In this document: in pieces, positions 36,971-45,494 of the stretch
Position numbering within the stretch: position 1 is the stretch's first letter
How the letters are laid out: each line of letters begins with the position of its first letter
Assembly: GCF_002261335.1 (NCBI RefSeq)
Contig: NZ_NEVL01000007.1
Location: forward strand, 1-64,000
Length of the DNA stretch: 64,000 nucleotides
Source of the DNA: Bordetella genomosp. 1
GTDB taxonomy: Bacteria > Pseudomonadota > Gammaproteobacteria > Burkholderiales > Burkholderiaceae_B
Direction: 5' to 3'
Notes under the pieces: generated by a model
What the model saw: only the letters and a program-made list of their open reading frames with translations
Database searches by the model: none
Told to the model about the DNA's origin: nothing
Program-made: the position numbers and the translations under genes

Positions 36971-37080
36971 TCGAGACGCGGGTCTCCCCGGCGCGCCGCA
37001 ACCGGCGCATAATGGCGGCGCACTGAATAAGCAGACCGATGCCCAGGCATCGGCGCCATAAATCCGCACGAGGAGACTTC

Positions 37081-38067
37081 ATGACTACGCTCGCCCAGCG
37101 TCTGGCGGCGCTTGCCGCCTTGCCGGCCGCCGCCCTGGCCCTGACCGCCGCCACCCCCGCCCAGGCCCAGTCCTGGCCGACCCAGCCGATCCGCTGGATC
37201 GTGCCCTACCCGGCCGGCGGCGGCGCCGACGTGGTGGCGCGCACCGTGACCGCCGGCCTCGAAAAATCGCTGGGCCAGACCATCGTGGTCGAGAACCGTC
37301 CGGGCGCCGCCACCATCATCGGCGCCACCGCGATCGCGCAGGCCGAGCCGCGTGGCTACTTCGTGGGCACCGCCGATTCCGGCACGCTGGCCTTCAATCC
37401 CTCGCTCTACGCCAAGCTGAGCTACGACCCGACGAAATTCACATACATCGGCGGCCTGGCGCGCTTCCCGCTGCTGCTGGCGGTGAACGTGAACTCGCCG
37501 TACAAGACCGTGGACGACGTGATCGCCGCCGCGCGCAAGGAGCCCGGCACGCTGAGCGCCGCCTCGGCCGGCGCCGGTTCGCCGCACCACCTGGCGCTCG
37601 AGCTGTTCAAGCAGCGCGCCAACGTCAACGTGCTGCACGTGCCCTACAAGGGCGCCGCGCCCGCCATCCAGGATCTGCTGGGCGGCCAGGTCGACATCAT
37701 GTTCATCGACCTCGCCGCGGGTCTGCCCAACGTCAAGGCCGGCAAGCTGCGCGTGCTCGCCGCCGCCACGCCCGAGCGCCTGAAGGTGCTGCCGGACGTG
37801 CCGACCATGGCCGAACAGGGCATCGCCAACTTCACCGCCTACGCCTGGCAGGGCGTGGTCGGCCCGGCCGGCCTGCCCCAGGACGTGGTCGCCAAGCTCT
37901 CGACCGACCTGGCCCAGACCCTCAAGACCCCCGCCGTCGCGCAGAAGCTCGAAGACATGGGCGTGGAACCCATGCCGATGACGCCGCAGGACTTCCAGGC
38001 CTACGCAGAACGCGAACGCGCCAGCTGGGCCGACGTGATCAAGAAGGCGGGCATCAAGCTGGAATAG
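37081..38067 (+). CDS. Tripartite tricarboxylate transporter substrate-binding protein (Bug family)
   Basis: A 328-residue periplasmic receptor. The signal peptide is about residues 1-30 (ending TPAQAQ). The mature part has WIVPYPAGGGADVVARTV, VENRPGAATIIG, HVPYKGAAPAIQDLLGGQVDIMF and LPDVPTMAEQG. An aggagactt Shine-Dalgarno precedes the ATG at 37081. Like the other Bug gene in this window it has no transporter partner nearby, which is common in Alcaligenaceae. Three GC-rich repeats follow its stop. Confidence 0.92.
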   Translation: MTTLAQRLAALAALPAAALALTAATPAQAQSWPTQPIRWIVPYPAGGGADVVARTVTAGLEKSLGQTIVVENRPGAATIIGATAIAQAEPRGYFVGTADSGTLAFNPSLYAKLSYDPTKFTYIGGLARFPLLLAVNVNSPYKTVDDVIAAARKEPGTLSAASAGAGSPHHLALELFKQRANVNVLHVPYKGAAPAIQDLLGGQVDIMFIDLAAGLPNVKAGKLRVLAAATPERLKVLPDVPTMAEQGIANFTAYAWQGVVGPAGLPQDVVAKLSTDLAQTLKTPAVAQKLEDMGVEPMPMTPQDFQAYAERERASWADVIKKAGIKLE

Positions 38068-38090
38068 GGGAGCCCCCACGCTGAGTGGGA

Positions 38091-38321
38091 GGCCCCCACG
38101 CTGCGCGCTGACGCGCTTGCTGCCCCCCAAGGGGGCTCGCCGCCTTCGGGCGGCCGGGCGAAGGGAAGGCCCCCACGCCGCGCGCTTCGCGCTTGCTGCC
38201 CCCCGAGGGGGCTCGCCGCCTTCGGGGCGGCCGGGCGGAGGGAAGGCCCCCACGCCGCGCGCTTCGCGCTTGCTGCCCCCCGAGGGGGCTCGCCGCCTTC
38301 GGGCGGCCGGGCGGCGGCGGG
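38091..38321. repeat. Three tandem 77-bp GC-rich hairpin repeats
   Basis: Copies start at 38091, 38168 and 38245. Each begins ggcccccacg, contains a hairpin around ccccccgaggggg (ccccccaaggggg in copy 1) and a second around gccgcc-ttcg-ggcggc, and ends with ggga (or ggcggc in the last). Similar elements are scattered in Burkholderiales genomes. They sit just after the Bug gene stop and could slow RNA decay or end transcription. Confidence 0.85.
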
Positions 38322-38375
38322 GCCATTCTTGCGACGGATTCAGGTCCGCTGCCCGCGCGGCGTCGGCGCGCTGAA

Positions 38376-38770
38376 AAACAAAGGTGTCAGACTGCATTTA
38401 TGCAGCCCGGCGCCTCCCAAAACAAAGGTGTCAGACTGCAATTTCCGGCCGTCGTGAACCGGTGCGAAAAATGCAGTCTGACACCTCTGTTTGGGGCCTT
38501 CGCCGGCAGAGCGTGGCATCTCCCGCAGACCCGGCACGCGCCGGGTTTTCTACTTTGATGATCGGTGCTTCAGCTTCGCAGCGTCTAAAACAATGGTGTC
38601 AGACTGCATTTATCCAGCGCGGCGATCGACCAAAACAAAGGTGTCAGACTGCAATTTCCGGCCGTCGTGAGCGGGTGCGAAAAATGCAGTCTGACACCTT
38701 TGTTTGCGGGTGCGAGCCTGGCAAAAATGTAGTCTGACACCTTTCTTCAAAAATGTAGTCTGACACCTTT
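38376..38770. repeat. Eight copies of a 14-bp core repeat in direct and inverted order
   Basis: The core ggtgtcagactgca occurs at 38383, 38427, 38595 and 38640 on the plus strand and inverted at 38472, 38685, 38728 and 38754; the last two have tgta for tgca. Each core is flanked by AT-rich sequence (acaaa or ttt). The first three copies and the next three form two composite units about 213 bp apart, with the same 30-bp spacer (tttccggccgtcgtga). No transposase is beside them. Resembles REP-type or miniature elements. Confidence 0.85.
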
Positions 38771-38837
38771 GTTTGGGGCGTTCGGGGGCTGCGGGTGGGC
38801 GCAAAAAACCCGGCGGGGGCCGGGTTGGGTTTGGGGC

Positions 38838-39344
38838 TCAGTGCTTCATGTTGTGGCCGCCGTGGCCTGCGAGGGTGGGGTCGCCGGCGGGGTGGTAGGC
38901 GATGGGTTTGACGTCGAATTGCACCTGCACCTCGCCCGCCTGCTCGAAGCGCAGCGTGGCGGGGATCTTGCCGCCTTCGGCGAAGGGGGCCTTGAGCTTG
39001 AGGAACATCACGTGATAGCCGCCCGGGCGCAGCTTGACCTCGCCATCGGCGGGCACGGGCACGCCCTGGGCGACCTCGCGCATCTGGGCCACGCCCTTCT
39101 CGGTGACCACCTCGTGCAGCTCGACGCGTTCGGCCGCCGGCGAGCTGACCGACAGCAGGCGGTCGGGCGTCTTGGCGTCGTTGTCGATCTCGAGGTAGCC
39201 CGCGCCGTTGGTCTGGCCCGGCGCGCTGGCGCGCACCCACAGGTCTTCGACCTCGATCTGGCCGACCTTGAAATCGGCGGCCTGCGCCGCGCCCTGGGCC
39301 CCGAGGGCGAGGGCGGCGGCGAGCGCGAAATGGCGAATCTTCAT
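38838..39344 (-). CDS. Periplasmic copper chaperone PCu(A)C
   Basis: A 168-residue exported protein. The signal peptide is residues 1-23. The copper motif H-x10-M ... H-x-M is intact: H77, M88, H111 and M113. The C-terminal tail HPAGDPTLAGHGGHNMKH adds His and Met. PCu(A)C delivers Cu(I) to the CuA site of cytochrome oxidase, often with SenC/Sco1, which is not nearby. An aggagacg ribosome-binding site precedes the ATG at 39344; 23 bp separate it from the LysR gene upstream, so the two may share a transcript. Confidence 0.9.
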   Translation of the reverse strand: MKIRHFALAAALALGAQGAAQAADFKVGQIEVEDLWVRASAPGQTNGAGYLEIDNDAKTPDRLLSVSSPAAERVELHEVVTEKGVAQMREVAQGVPVPADGEVKLRPGGYHVMFLKLKAPFAEGGKIPATLRFEQAGEVQVQFDVKPIAYHPAGDPTLAGHGGHNMKH

Positions 39345-39367
39345 CAACGTCTCCTGATGCATTGCCC

Positions 39368-40288
39368 CTAGGCGGGCGTGGCGGGGGCCTGGCGCCGCCG
39401 CACCAGGGTGTGGGCGGCCGCCAGGACCGAATCGGTCAAGGCTTCCATCGCCTGCGAGTTTACCCGCCAATGCTGCCAGTACAGCGGCACGTCCTCGGCC
39501 GCGCGCGTGCGCAACGGCACCATGCGGCCGGCGTCCAGGTCTTCCTGCACCAGCAGCAGCGGGTTCATGGTCCAGCCCAGTCCGCCCAGCGTGGCGTGCA
39601 CGAAGGCGCGCGTGGACGGCACCCACCACACCGGCGGCTGCCACGGCGTGCGGCCCATGATGCGGCGCGCGAAGCGGTGCTGCAGGCCGTCCTTGCGGTT
39701 GAACACGATCACCGGCGCCTGCGCCAGCGTGCGCGCATTCACGCCCTGCGCGAAATGCGCGGCGTGGAACGCCGGCGAACAGGTCGCCACGTAGCGCATG
39801 CTGCCCAGCGGATGGATGCGGCAGCCCTGCACCGGCTCGGCCAGCGTGGTGACCGCGCCCAGCACCGCGCCATTGCGCAGCAGCGCGGCGGTGTGGTCCT
39901 GGTCCTCGGACTGCAGGTCCAGCGTGGCGCGCGACACGCGCGAGAAGCGCAGCGCCGCGTCCACGAACCAGGTTTCGAGGCTGTCGTGGTTGACCGCGAC
40001 AGGGATGCTCGCCAGCGCAATGCCGTCTTCATCGACCCCCAGCCGCTGCAGCGCCTCGTGTTCGAGCAGCGCGGTCTGTCCGGCGAGCTGCACCAGCACC
40101 TGGCCGTCGGACGTCGCGCGCGCCGGCACGGTTCGTTGCACAAGCAACCTTCCGGTGCGGTCTTCGAGCGCCTTGATGCGCTGGGACACCGCCGACGGCG
40201 TGACATTGAGCGCGGCCGCGGCGCGCTCGAAGCTGCCCTCGCGCACCACCGCGGCGAGCGCGCGCAGATGGCCATGATCGATCCGCAT
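39368..40288 (-). CDS. lysG: LysR-family regulator, LysG/ArgP type
   Basis: A 306-residue regulator. The N-terminal helix-turn-helix (LRALAAVVREGSFERAAAALNVTPSAVSQRIKALEDRTGRLLVQR) matches ArgP/LysG, and the effector domain has AVGA-like turns and GLGWTMNPLLL. LysG activates the divergent lysine/arginine exporter LysE when basic amino acids build up. It lies divergent from a lysE-type gene, with a perfect palindrome between them. Confidence 0.88.
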   Translation of the reverse strand: MRIDHGHLRALAAVVREGSFERAAAALNVTPSAVSQRIKALEDRTGRLLVQRTVPARATSDGQVLVQLAGQTALLEHEALQRLGVDEDGIALASIPVAVNHDSLETWFVDAALRFSRVSRATLDLQSEDQDHTAALLRNGAVLGAVTTLAEPVQGCRIHPLGSMRYVATCSPAFHAAHFAQGVNARTLAQAPVIVFNRKDGLQHRFARRIMGRTPWQPPVWWVPSTRAFVHATLGGLGWTMNPLLLVQEDLDAGRMVPLRTRAAEDVPLYWQHWRVNSQAMEALTDSVLAAAHTLVRRRQAPATPA

Positions 40289-40348
40289 GCGCGGGTCCTC
40301 CCGCGGCCGGGCGGCCGTGGCCGGCCGGCACGCATATCGCAGAGCTGA

Positions 40349-40363
40349 TTAAGCTTTGCTTAA
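40349..40363. promoter_or_regulatory. Candidate LysG operator
   Basis: A perfect inverted repeat, ttaagc-ttt-gcttaa, lies in the 180-bp gap between the divergent lysG and lysE genes. Its position and symmetry fit a LysR-type binding site. Confidence 0.45.
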
Positions 40364-40469
40364 GATGGTTAAAGGAAATTAGCTGTATTTCAGGCTTGCC
40401 ACGCGCGAGAATAACGCTAATCCAGCCGTGCGCACAGCGCGGCTTCTTCTTTCCCGCAGTGGTAGTTCG

Positions 40470-41105
40470 ATGATGTTCACGCTGTCCTCCCCCGCCTTTT
40501 TCACCGCCTGGTCCAGCGGCGCCGCCACCGGCCTGGGCCTGTTCGCCGTGGTCGGCGCGCAGAGCGCCTTCATCCTGCGCCAGGGCCTCATGCGCGCCCA
40601 CCTGCTCAGCATTCTCGCCATGTGCGCCGCGATCGACGCGGTCTTCATCTTCAGCAGCGTCTGGGGCCTGCAGCAGCTCACCGAATGGTTTCCCAGCCTG
40701 ACGCAGGTCGTGCTGTGGTTCGGTGTCGCGTTCCTCGGTTGGTACGCCATCCAGTCGGCCCGCCGGGCCTGGCGCGGCGGCAACCTGGCCGCGTGCCGCG
40801 CCGCCATCCCGTCGCGCGGCGCGGCGCTGCTGGGCGCCGTCGGCTTCTCGCTGCTCAACCCGCACTTCTGGCTCGACATGATGGTGGTGGGTTCGCTCGC
40901 GCACGGCTTCGACAATGCGCGCATGGCCTACGCCACCGGCGTGCTGAGCGCGAGCCTCATGTGGCTCGCGGTGCTGGGCGTCGGCTCGCGCCTGTTCGCG
41001 CCGCTGTTCTCCGACCCGCGCGCCTGGCGCGTGCTGGACGCGCTGATCGCGCTCGTGATGGGCGCGCTGGCCGTGTCGCTGGCGCGCGGCGGGCTGGCCG
41101 GCTGA
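40470..41105 (+). CDS. lysE: LysE/ArgO family basic amino-acid exporter
   Basis: A 211-residue inner-membrane exporter with about six helices. GLGLFAVVGAQSAFILRQGLMR in the first helix and FSLLNPHFWLDMMVVGSLA in the fourth are the LysE/ArgO signatures. It exports lysine or arginine under control of the divergent LysG-type regulator. Two adjacent ATG codons (40470 and 40473) are possible starts. A terminator follows. Confidence 0.9.
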   Translation: MMFTLSSPAFFTAWSSGAATGLGLFAVVGAQSAFILRQGLMRAHLLSILAMCAAIDAVFIFSSVWGLQQLTEWFPSLTQVVLWFGVAFLGWYAIQSARRAWRGGNLAACRAAIPSRGAALLGAVGFSLLNPHFWLDMMVVGSLAHGFDNARMAYATGVLSASLMWLAVLGVGSRLFAPLFSDPRAWRVLDALIALVMGALAVSLARGGLAG

Positions 41106-41130
41106 GCCCGCGCGGGCCTAGCGTTTTCCC

Positions 41131-41157
41131 CGGGGTGCGCGCGCGCACCCCGTTTTT
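41131..41157 (+). terminator. Rho-independent terminator after lysE
   Basis: The stem cggggtgcgc / gcgcaccccg (41131-41140 and 41143-41152) is followed by five T. Confidence 0.85.
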
Positions 41158-41195
41158 ATAATGGCGCGTCTTCCACCACCGACGCCCAGCGCGCC

Positions 41196-42113
41196 ATGCC
41201 CGTGCGCGATCCCCGCGATGTCCGCCTGCCGCCACTGGCCGCCATTCAGGCCTTCGAAGCGGTGGCACGCCTGGGCTCCTTCGAGCGCGCCAGCGCCGAG
41301 CTCGGCGTCACCGCGAGCGCGGTCGGCAAGCGCATTGGCGCCCTCGAGACCCTGCTCGGCACCACGCTGTTCTCGCGCGGCGGCCGCGGCGCGGCGCTCA
41401 CCGCGGCGGGCCGCGAGTATCTCGAACAGGTGCGCAGCGCGCTCGGGCTGCTCTCGGCCGCCTCACTGCGCGCGCGCCACGATCCGCCCACCGAACCGCT
41501 GCGCGTGGTCTCCACGCCCACCTTCGCGCGCCAGGTGCTGATCCCCTCCCTGCCCGAATTCACCGACAGCCATCCGCACGTGGACCTCGAGATCCTGCTG
41601 TCGGTGCCCTATCTCGAAATCACGCCGCCCAACGCCGACCTGTGGATCCGCTTCGGCAGCGGCCACTATCCGGGCCTGCACGCCGAGCAGCTCACCGACG
41701 ACCCGGTGTTCCCGGTGTGTTCGCCCGCCTATCTGAAGCGCCATGGCCCGTTCGAGCGCCCGGCCGATCTCGCCCGCGCCGCGCTGCTGCGCTGCCCGAT
41801 GGAGCCGTGGCGGCCCTGGTTCGACGCGGCCCGGCTCAACTGGCCCGAACCCACGCGCGGCGTGTGGCTGGTGGACCTGGGCATGATGCTGGCGGCGGCC
41901 CATGCGGGCCAGGGCGTGGCGCTCACCCGCCGCACGCTGGCGGCCGAATGGCTCGACGAGCGCAAGCTGGTGCGCCTGTGCGGCATCAGCTCCGCCGGCC
42001 AATCGCAGTACTACCTCTGCACCGAGGCGCGCAAGCCGCTGCAACCCGGCGCGCGCGACTTCTCCTATTGGCTGCGCGGGCTGTGCCAGCGCGTCTCGGC
42101 CTGGCCCGGCTGA
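41196..42113 (+). CDS. LysR-family regulator, GcvA-like
   Basis: A 305-residue regulator with N-terminal helix-turn-helix PPLAAIQAFEAVARLGSFERASAELGVTASAVGKRIGALE (typical of GcvA-type members) and a substrate domain. No target can be named. It is followed by a convergent SDR gene. Confidence 0.85.
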   Translation: MPVRDPRDVRLPPLAAIQAFEAVARLGSFERASAELGVTASAVGKRIGALETLLGTTLFSRGGRGAALTAAGREYLEQVRSALGLLSAASLRARHDPPTEPLRVVSTPTFARQVLIPSLPEFTDSHPHVDLEILLSVPYLEITPPNADLWIRFGSGHYPGLHAEQLTDDPVFPVCSPAYLKRHGPFERPADLARAALLRCPMEPWRPWFDAARLNWPEPTRGVWLVDLGMMLAAAHAGQGVALTRRTLAAEWLDERKLVRLCGISSAGQSQYYLCTEARKPLQPGARDFSYWLRGLCQRVSAWPG

Positions 42114-42148
42114 GCCCGCGTCAGGCCGGGATGCCGGCTCACCGGGGC

Positions 42149-42898
42149 TCAAACCTGCGCCATGCCGCCGTCGACGAACAGCTCGATGCCGTTGATGAAG
42201 CTCGCGGCGTCCGAGGCCAGGAAGGCGACGGCCTGGCCCACTTCCTGCGGCTCGCCCAGGCGGCCGAGCGGCACCTGCGCGGCGAGGTGGTCGAACAGGC
42301 CCTGGCGATTGGCGTCGTCCACCAGCCCGCCCAGGCCGGGCGTGCGGATCGGGCCCGGGCTGACCACGTTCACGCGGATGCCGCGATCCTTCAGGTCCAG
42401 CGCCCAGGAACGCGCGAAGTTGCGCACCGCGGCCTTGCTGGCGCTGTAGACGCTGAATGCGGCCGTGCCCTGGATGGACACCGTCGAGCCGGTCAGGATG
42501 ACCGACGCGCCGTTGCTGAGCAGCGGCAGGGCCTTCTGCACCGTGAACAGCACGCCGCGCACGTTGGTGCCGAAGATGCGGTCGAAGTGTTCTTCGGTGA
42601 TCGCGCCCAGGGGCTGCATGTCGCCGCCGCCGGCGTTGGCGAACAGCACGTCGAGACGGCCGGCCTCCCGCGCGATCCGGGCATAGACCTGTTCCAGGTC
42701 GCCGAGCACCGAGGCGTCGGCGCGGATGCCGGTGGCGCCCTGGCCGATCGCGGCCACGGCCGCGTCCAGCTCGGCCTGGCGCCGGCCGGTGACGTAGACC
42801 CGTGCGCCCTGGGCGGCGAGGATCTGGGCGGTGCCCAGGCCGATGCCGGTGGTGCCGCCGGTCACGAGGGCGATCTTGCCGTTGAGTTGCTTTTCCAT
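42149..42898 (-). CDS. Short-chain dehydrogenase/reductase
   Basis: A 249-residue classical SDR. The cofactor loop [10 protein letters not shown], the NAGGGD turn, catalytic Ser in LTGSTVS, and Tyr/Lys in YSASKAA are all present, and [10 protein letters not shown] follows. The ATG at 42898 gives the proper N-terminus ([15 protein letters not shown]). It is divergent from a LysR-family gene that probably controls it, a common layout for stress- or aldehyde-responsive SDR genes. Substrate unknown. Confidence 0.92.
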   Translation of the reverse strand: MEKQLNGKIALVTGGTTGIGLGTAQILAAQGARVYVTGRRQAELDAAVAAIGQGATGIRADASVLGDLEQVYARIAREAGRLDVLFANAGGGDMQPLGAITEEHFDRIFGTNVRGVLFTVQKALPLLSNGASVILTGSTVSIQGTAAFSVYSASKAAVRNFARSWALDLKDRGIRVNVVSPGPIRTPGLGGLVDDANRQGLFDHLAAQVPLGRLGEPQEVGQAVAFLASDAASFINGIELFVDGGMAQV

Positions 42899-43041
42899 GA
42901 TGTGTCCTTGAGGTGTCCGAGGTTGAGGCCGGTGCCGCGGTCGTCGCGACGTCGTTGCCATGGATCACACTTTAGGCTTGCGTGATTGCTTGATAAATCA
43001 GCTACTATCGAAAAGATTATCCATACACATAGACAATCACC

Positions 43042-43953
43042 ATGGATCAGCTCCTCGCCATCCGCGCCTTCGCCCGCGTGGTCGAGGCCGGCAGCTTCAC
43101 GCGCGCGGCCGAATCGCTCGACCTGCCCAAGGCGAGCCTGAGCAAGCTGGTCCAGGAGCTGGAGGCGCATCTCGGCGCGCGCCTGCTCCAGCGCACCACG
43201 CGCCGCGTCACCGTCACGCCCGAGGGCAGCGCGTATTACGAGCGCACCGCGCGCATCCTCAAGGAACTCGAAGATGCCGACGGCGCGTTCAACGCCGCGC
43301 GCGGCACCCCGCGCGGCCGCCTGCGCGTGGACATCGGCTCGTCCACGGCGAGCGACGTGCTGATACCCGCCCTGCCCGACTTCCTGGCGCGCTACCCCGA
43401 CATCCGCATCGACCTGGGCGTGTCCGACCGCGTGGTGGACCTGATCGGCGACAACGTGGATTGCGTGATCCGCGGCGGCGCCCTGCCCGACTCCAGCCTG
43501 GTGGCGCGCCCGCTCGGGCACGCCACGCTCGTCACCTGTGCCACGCCCGCGTACCTGAAGCAGTTCGGCGTACCGGCCTATCCCGACGAACTGAAGAACG
43601 GCCATCGGCTGGTGAGCTATGTCTCGACCGCCAATGGCCGCGCCATGCCGTGGCGCTACGCCCGCCAGGGCGAGCGGGTCGAGTTCAGGCTGGAGCCCTG
43701 CATGGGCGTGAACGAGAGCAACGCCCACCTGGCCGCCGGCCGCGCCGGGCTGGGCATCATCCAGACCTTCACCTATTGCGCCGCGCGCGACCTGGCCGCG
43801 GGCACGCTGGTCGAGATCCTGCGCGACTGGCGCCCGCCCGGCTACGCCTTTCATGCGGTGTATCCGCAGACCCGCCACCTCACCCATCGCCTGCGGGTGT
43901 TCCTGGAATGGCTCGCCGCCACCCTGCCCGCGCGGCTCGATCCGCCGCATTGA
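43042..43953 (+). CDS. LysR-family regulator divergent from the SDR gene
   Basis: A 303-residue regulator of the type often found beside oxidoreductase genes: MDQLLAIRAFARVVEAGSFTRAAESLDLPKASLSKLVQELE forms the helix-turn-helix. The 143-bp gap to the SDR gene contains tgat-aa-atca and tgat-N10-atca pairs around 42983-43000, which are candidate LysR sites. It probably regulates the divergent SDR. Confidence 0.88.
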   Translation: MDQLLAIRAFARVVEAGSFTRAAESLDLPKASLSKLVQELEAHLGARLLQRTTRRVTVTPEGSAYYERTARILKELEDADGAFNAARGTPRGRLRVDIGSSTASDVLIPALPDFLARYPDIRIDLGVSDRVVDLIGDNVDCVIRGGALPDSSLVARPLGHATLVTCATPAYLKQFGVPAYPDELKNGHRLVSYVSTANGRAMPWRYARQGERVEFRLEPCMGVNESNAHLAAGRAGLGIIQTFTYCAARDLAAGTLVEILRDWRPPGYAFHAVYPQTRHLTHRLRVFLEWLAATLPARLDPPH

Positions 43954-44198
43954 GGCCGGCCATCTGGTTGCGCCCGCAATCAGTGCGGAATTTTTTTCCG
44001 CTCGAGCCCGGAAAATCCTTCCGGCCGTAGCCCGTTCGACTAGGGATTTACGCGAGAACCGGCACAAACATAAGTTTCGCGTAAGCAATCCGGCACAAAG
44101 TAAATCGCACAGAGGAGAGCGCCCGCATTCGCAGCAACCCGCCGCCAGGCGCCGGCACCGGCTTTTTCACGCAGTTCACTAAATACAACGGAGACATC

Positions 44199-45362
44199 AT
44201 GGATTTTCGTTTGAAGCTGCTTGCAGGCGCTTTGGTTGTTGCAATGTCCGGCGCGGCCCACGCGGCCGACCCGATCAAGATCGGCGTGGCGGGCCCCTAC
44301 ACCGGCGGCTCGTCGTCCATGGGCGTGAGCATGCGTGACGGCGTGCGCCTGGCCATCGAGGAAATCAACAAGAACGGCGGCGTCATCGGCCGCCAGCTGG
44401 TCGCCGTCGAACGCGACGACGAGGCCAAGAACGAGCGCGGCGTGCAGATCGCCCAGGAGCTCATCAACAAGGAGCGCGTCACCGCCACGGTGGGCTACAT
44501 CAACACCGGCGTGGCGCTGGCCTCGCAGCGCTTCTATCAAGACGCCAAGATCCCCGTGATGAACAACGTGGCCACCGGCAGCGTGATCACGCACCAGTTC
44601 AAGGCGCCGGAATACAAGGAAAACTACGTGTTCCGCAACGCGGCGCACGACAGCATCCAGGCGCCGATGATCGTCGAGGAGGCGATCACGCGGCGCGGCT
44701 ACAAGAAGGTCGCCATCCTGGCCGACTCCACCAACTACGGCCAGCTCGGCCGCGAAGACCTGGAAAAGGCGCTCGCCGCCAAGGGCATCAAGCCGGTCGC
44801 CGTCGAGAAGTTCAACATCAAGGATGTGGACATGACGGCCCAGCTGCTCAAGTCCAAGGAAGCCGGCGCCGAAGCCGTGCTCACGTACGGCATCGGCCCC
44901 GAGCTGGCGCAGATCGCCAACGGCATGGCCAAGCTGGGCTGGAAGGTGCCGATCATCGGCAGCTGGACGCTCTCGATGGCCAACTACATCGACAACTCCG
45001 GCGCCAACGGCGAAGGCGCGCGCATGCCGCAGACCTTCATCCAGGATCCCGACACGCCCAAGCGCAAGGCGTTCATCGACGCCTACCTGGCCAAGTTCAA
45101 GCCCAAGAACAACCGCATCGACTCGCCGGTGTCGGCCGCGCAGGGCTACGACTCGATCTACCTGCTGGCCGCCGCCATCAAGCAGGCCAACTCGACCGAC
45201 GGCGAGAAGGTGCGCGAAGCCCTCGAAAACCTGCAGACGCCCGTCGAAGGCGTGGTCATGACCTACAACAAGCCGTTCTCGCACGACAACCACGACGCCA
45301 TCACCGCCAAGGAAGTCACCATCGGCGAAGTGAAGGGCGGCCGCGTGGTCAAGGCGCAGTAA
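44199..45362 (+). CDS. livK: Branched-chain amino-acid-type ABC substrate-binding protein
   Basis: A 387-residue periplasmic receptor of family 4. The signal peptide is residues 1-22 (ending GAAHA), followed by ADPIKIGVAGPYTGGSSSMG, MRDGVRLAIEEINKNGG and VGYINTGVALASQRFYQDA. The fold suits leucine/isoleucine/valine, or amides and aromatic acids in this family. An acggagacatc ribosome-binding site precedes the ATG. A perfect 19-bp hairpin follows the stop before the permease gene. Confidence 0.93.
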   Translation: MDFRLKLLAGALVVAMSGAAHAADPIKIGVAGPYTGGSSSMGVSMRDGVRLAIEEINKNGGVIGRQLVAVERDDEAKNERGVQIAQELINKERVTATVGYINTGVALASQRFYQDAKIPVMNNVATGSVITHQFKAPEYKENYVFRNAAHDSIQAPMIVEEAITRRGYKKVAILADSTNYGQLGREDLEKALAAKGIKPVAVEKFNIKDVDMTAQLLKSKEAGAEAVLTYGIGPELAQIANGMAKLGWKVPIIGSWTLSMANYIDNSGANGEGARMPQTFIQDPDTPKRKAFIDAYLAKFKPKNNRIDSPVSAAQGYDSIYLLAAAIKQANSTDGEKVREALENLQTPVEGVVMTYNKPFSHDNHDAITAKEVTIGEVKGGRVVKAQ

Positions 45363-45394
45363 CTCCCACACGCTGTCTCGCAGCTGCCGCCTCG

Positions 45395-45436
45395 GGCAGG
45401 GCGCACGGCCGGTGCCAACCGGCCGTGCGCCCTGCC
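45395..45436. promoter_or_regulatory. Perfect 19-bp stem-loop between livK and livH
   Basis: The arms ggcagggcgcacggccggt and accggccgtgcgccctgcc (45395-45413 and 45418-45436) pair fully around a gcca loop. There is no T-tract. Such intercistronic hairpins can protect the upstream receptor mRNA so that more receptor than membrane subunit is made. Confidence 0.8.
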
Positions 45437-45494
45437 GGGCGGCCCGGTCCGTCGCGCGGGGCGACGGGCGCGTTTTCGATTGGCGCACACCACG

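Noticed and set aside
38376-38770. CRISPR array
   Set aside because: Copies are both direct and inverted, spacing is irregular, and there are no unique spacers of constant length or cas genes.
38384-38804. Short open frames through the 14-bp repeat block
   Set aside because: Their protein is just the repeat read out (KQRCQTAF and RKMQSDT units), without ribosome-binding sites.
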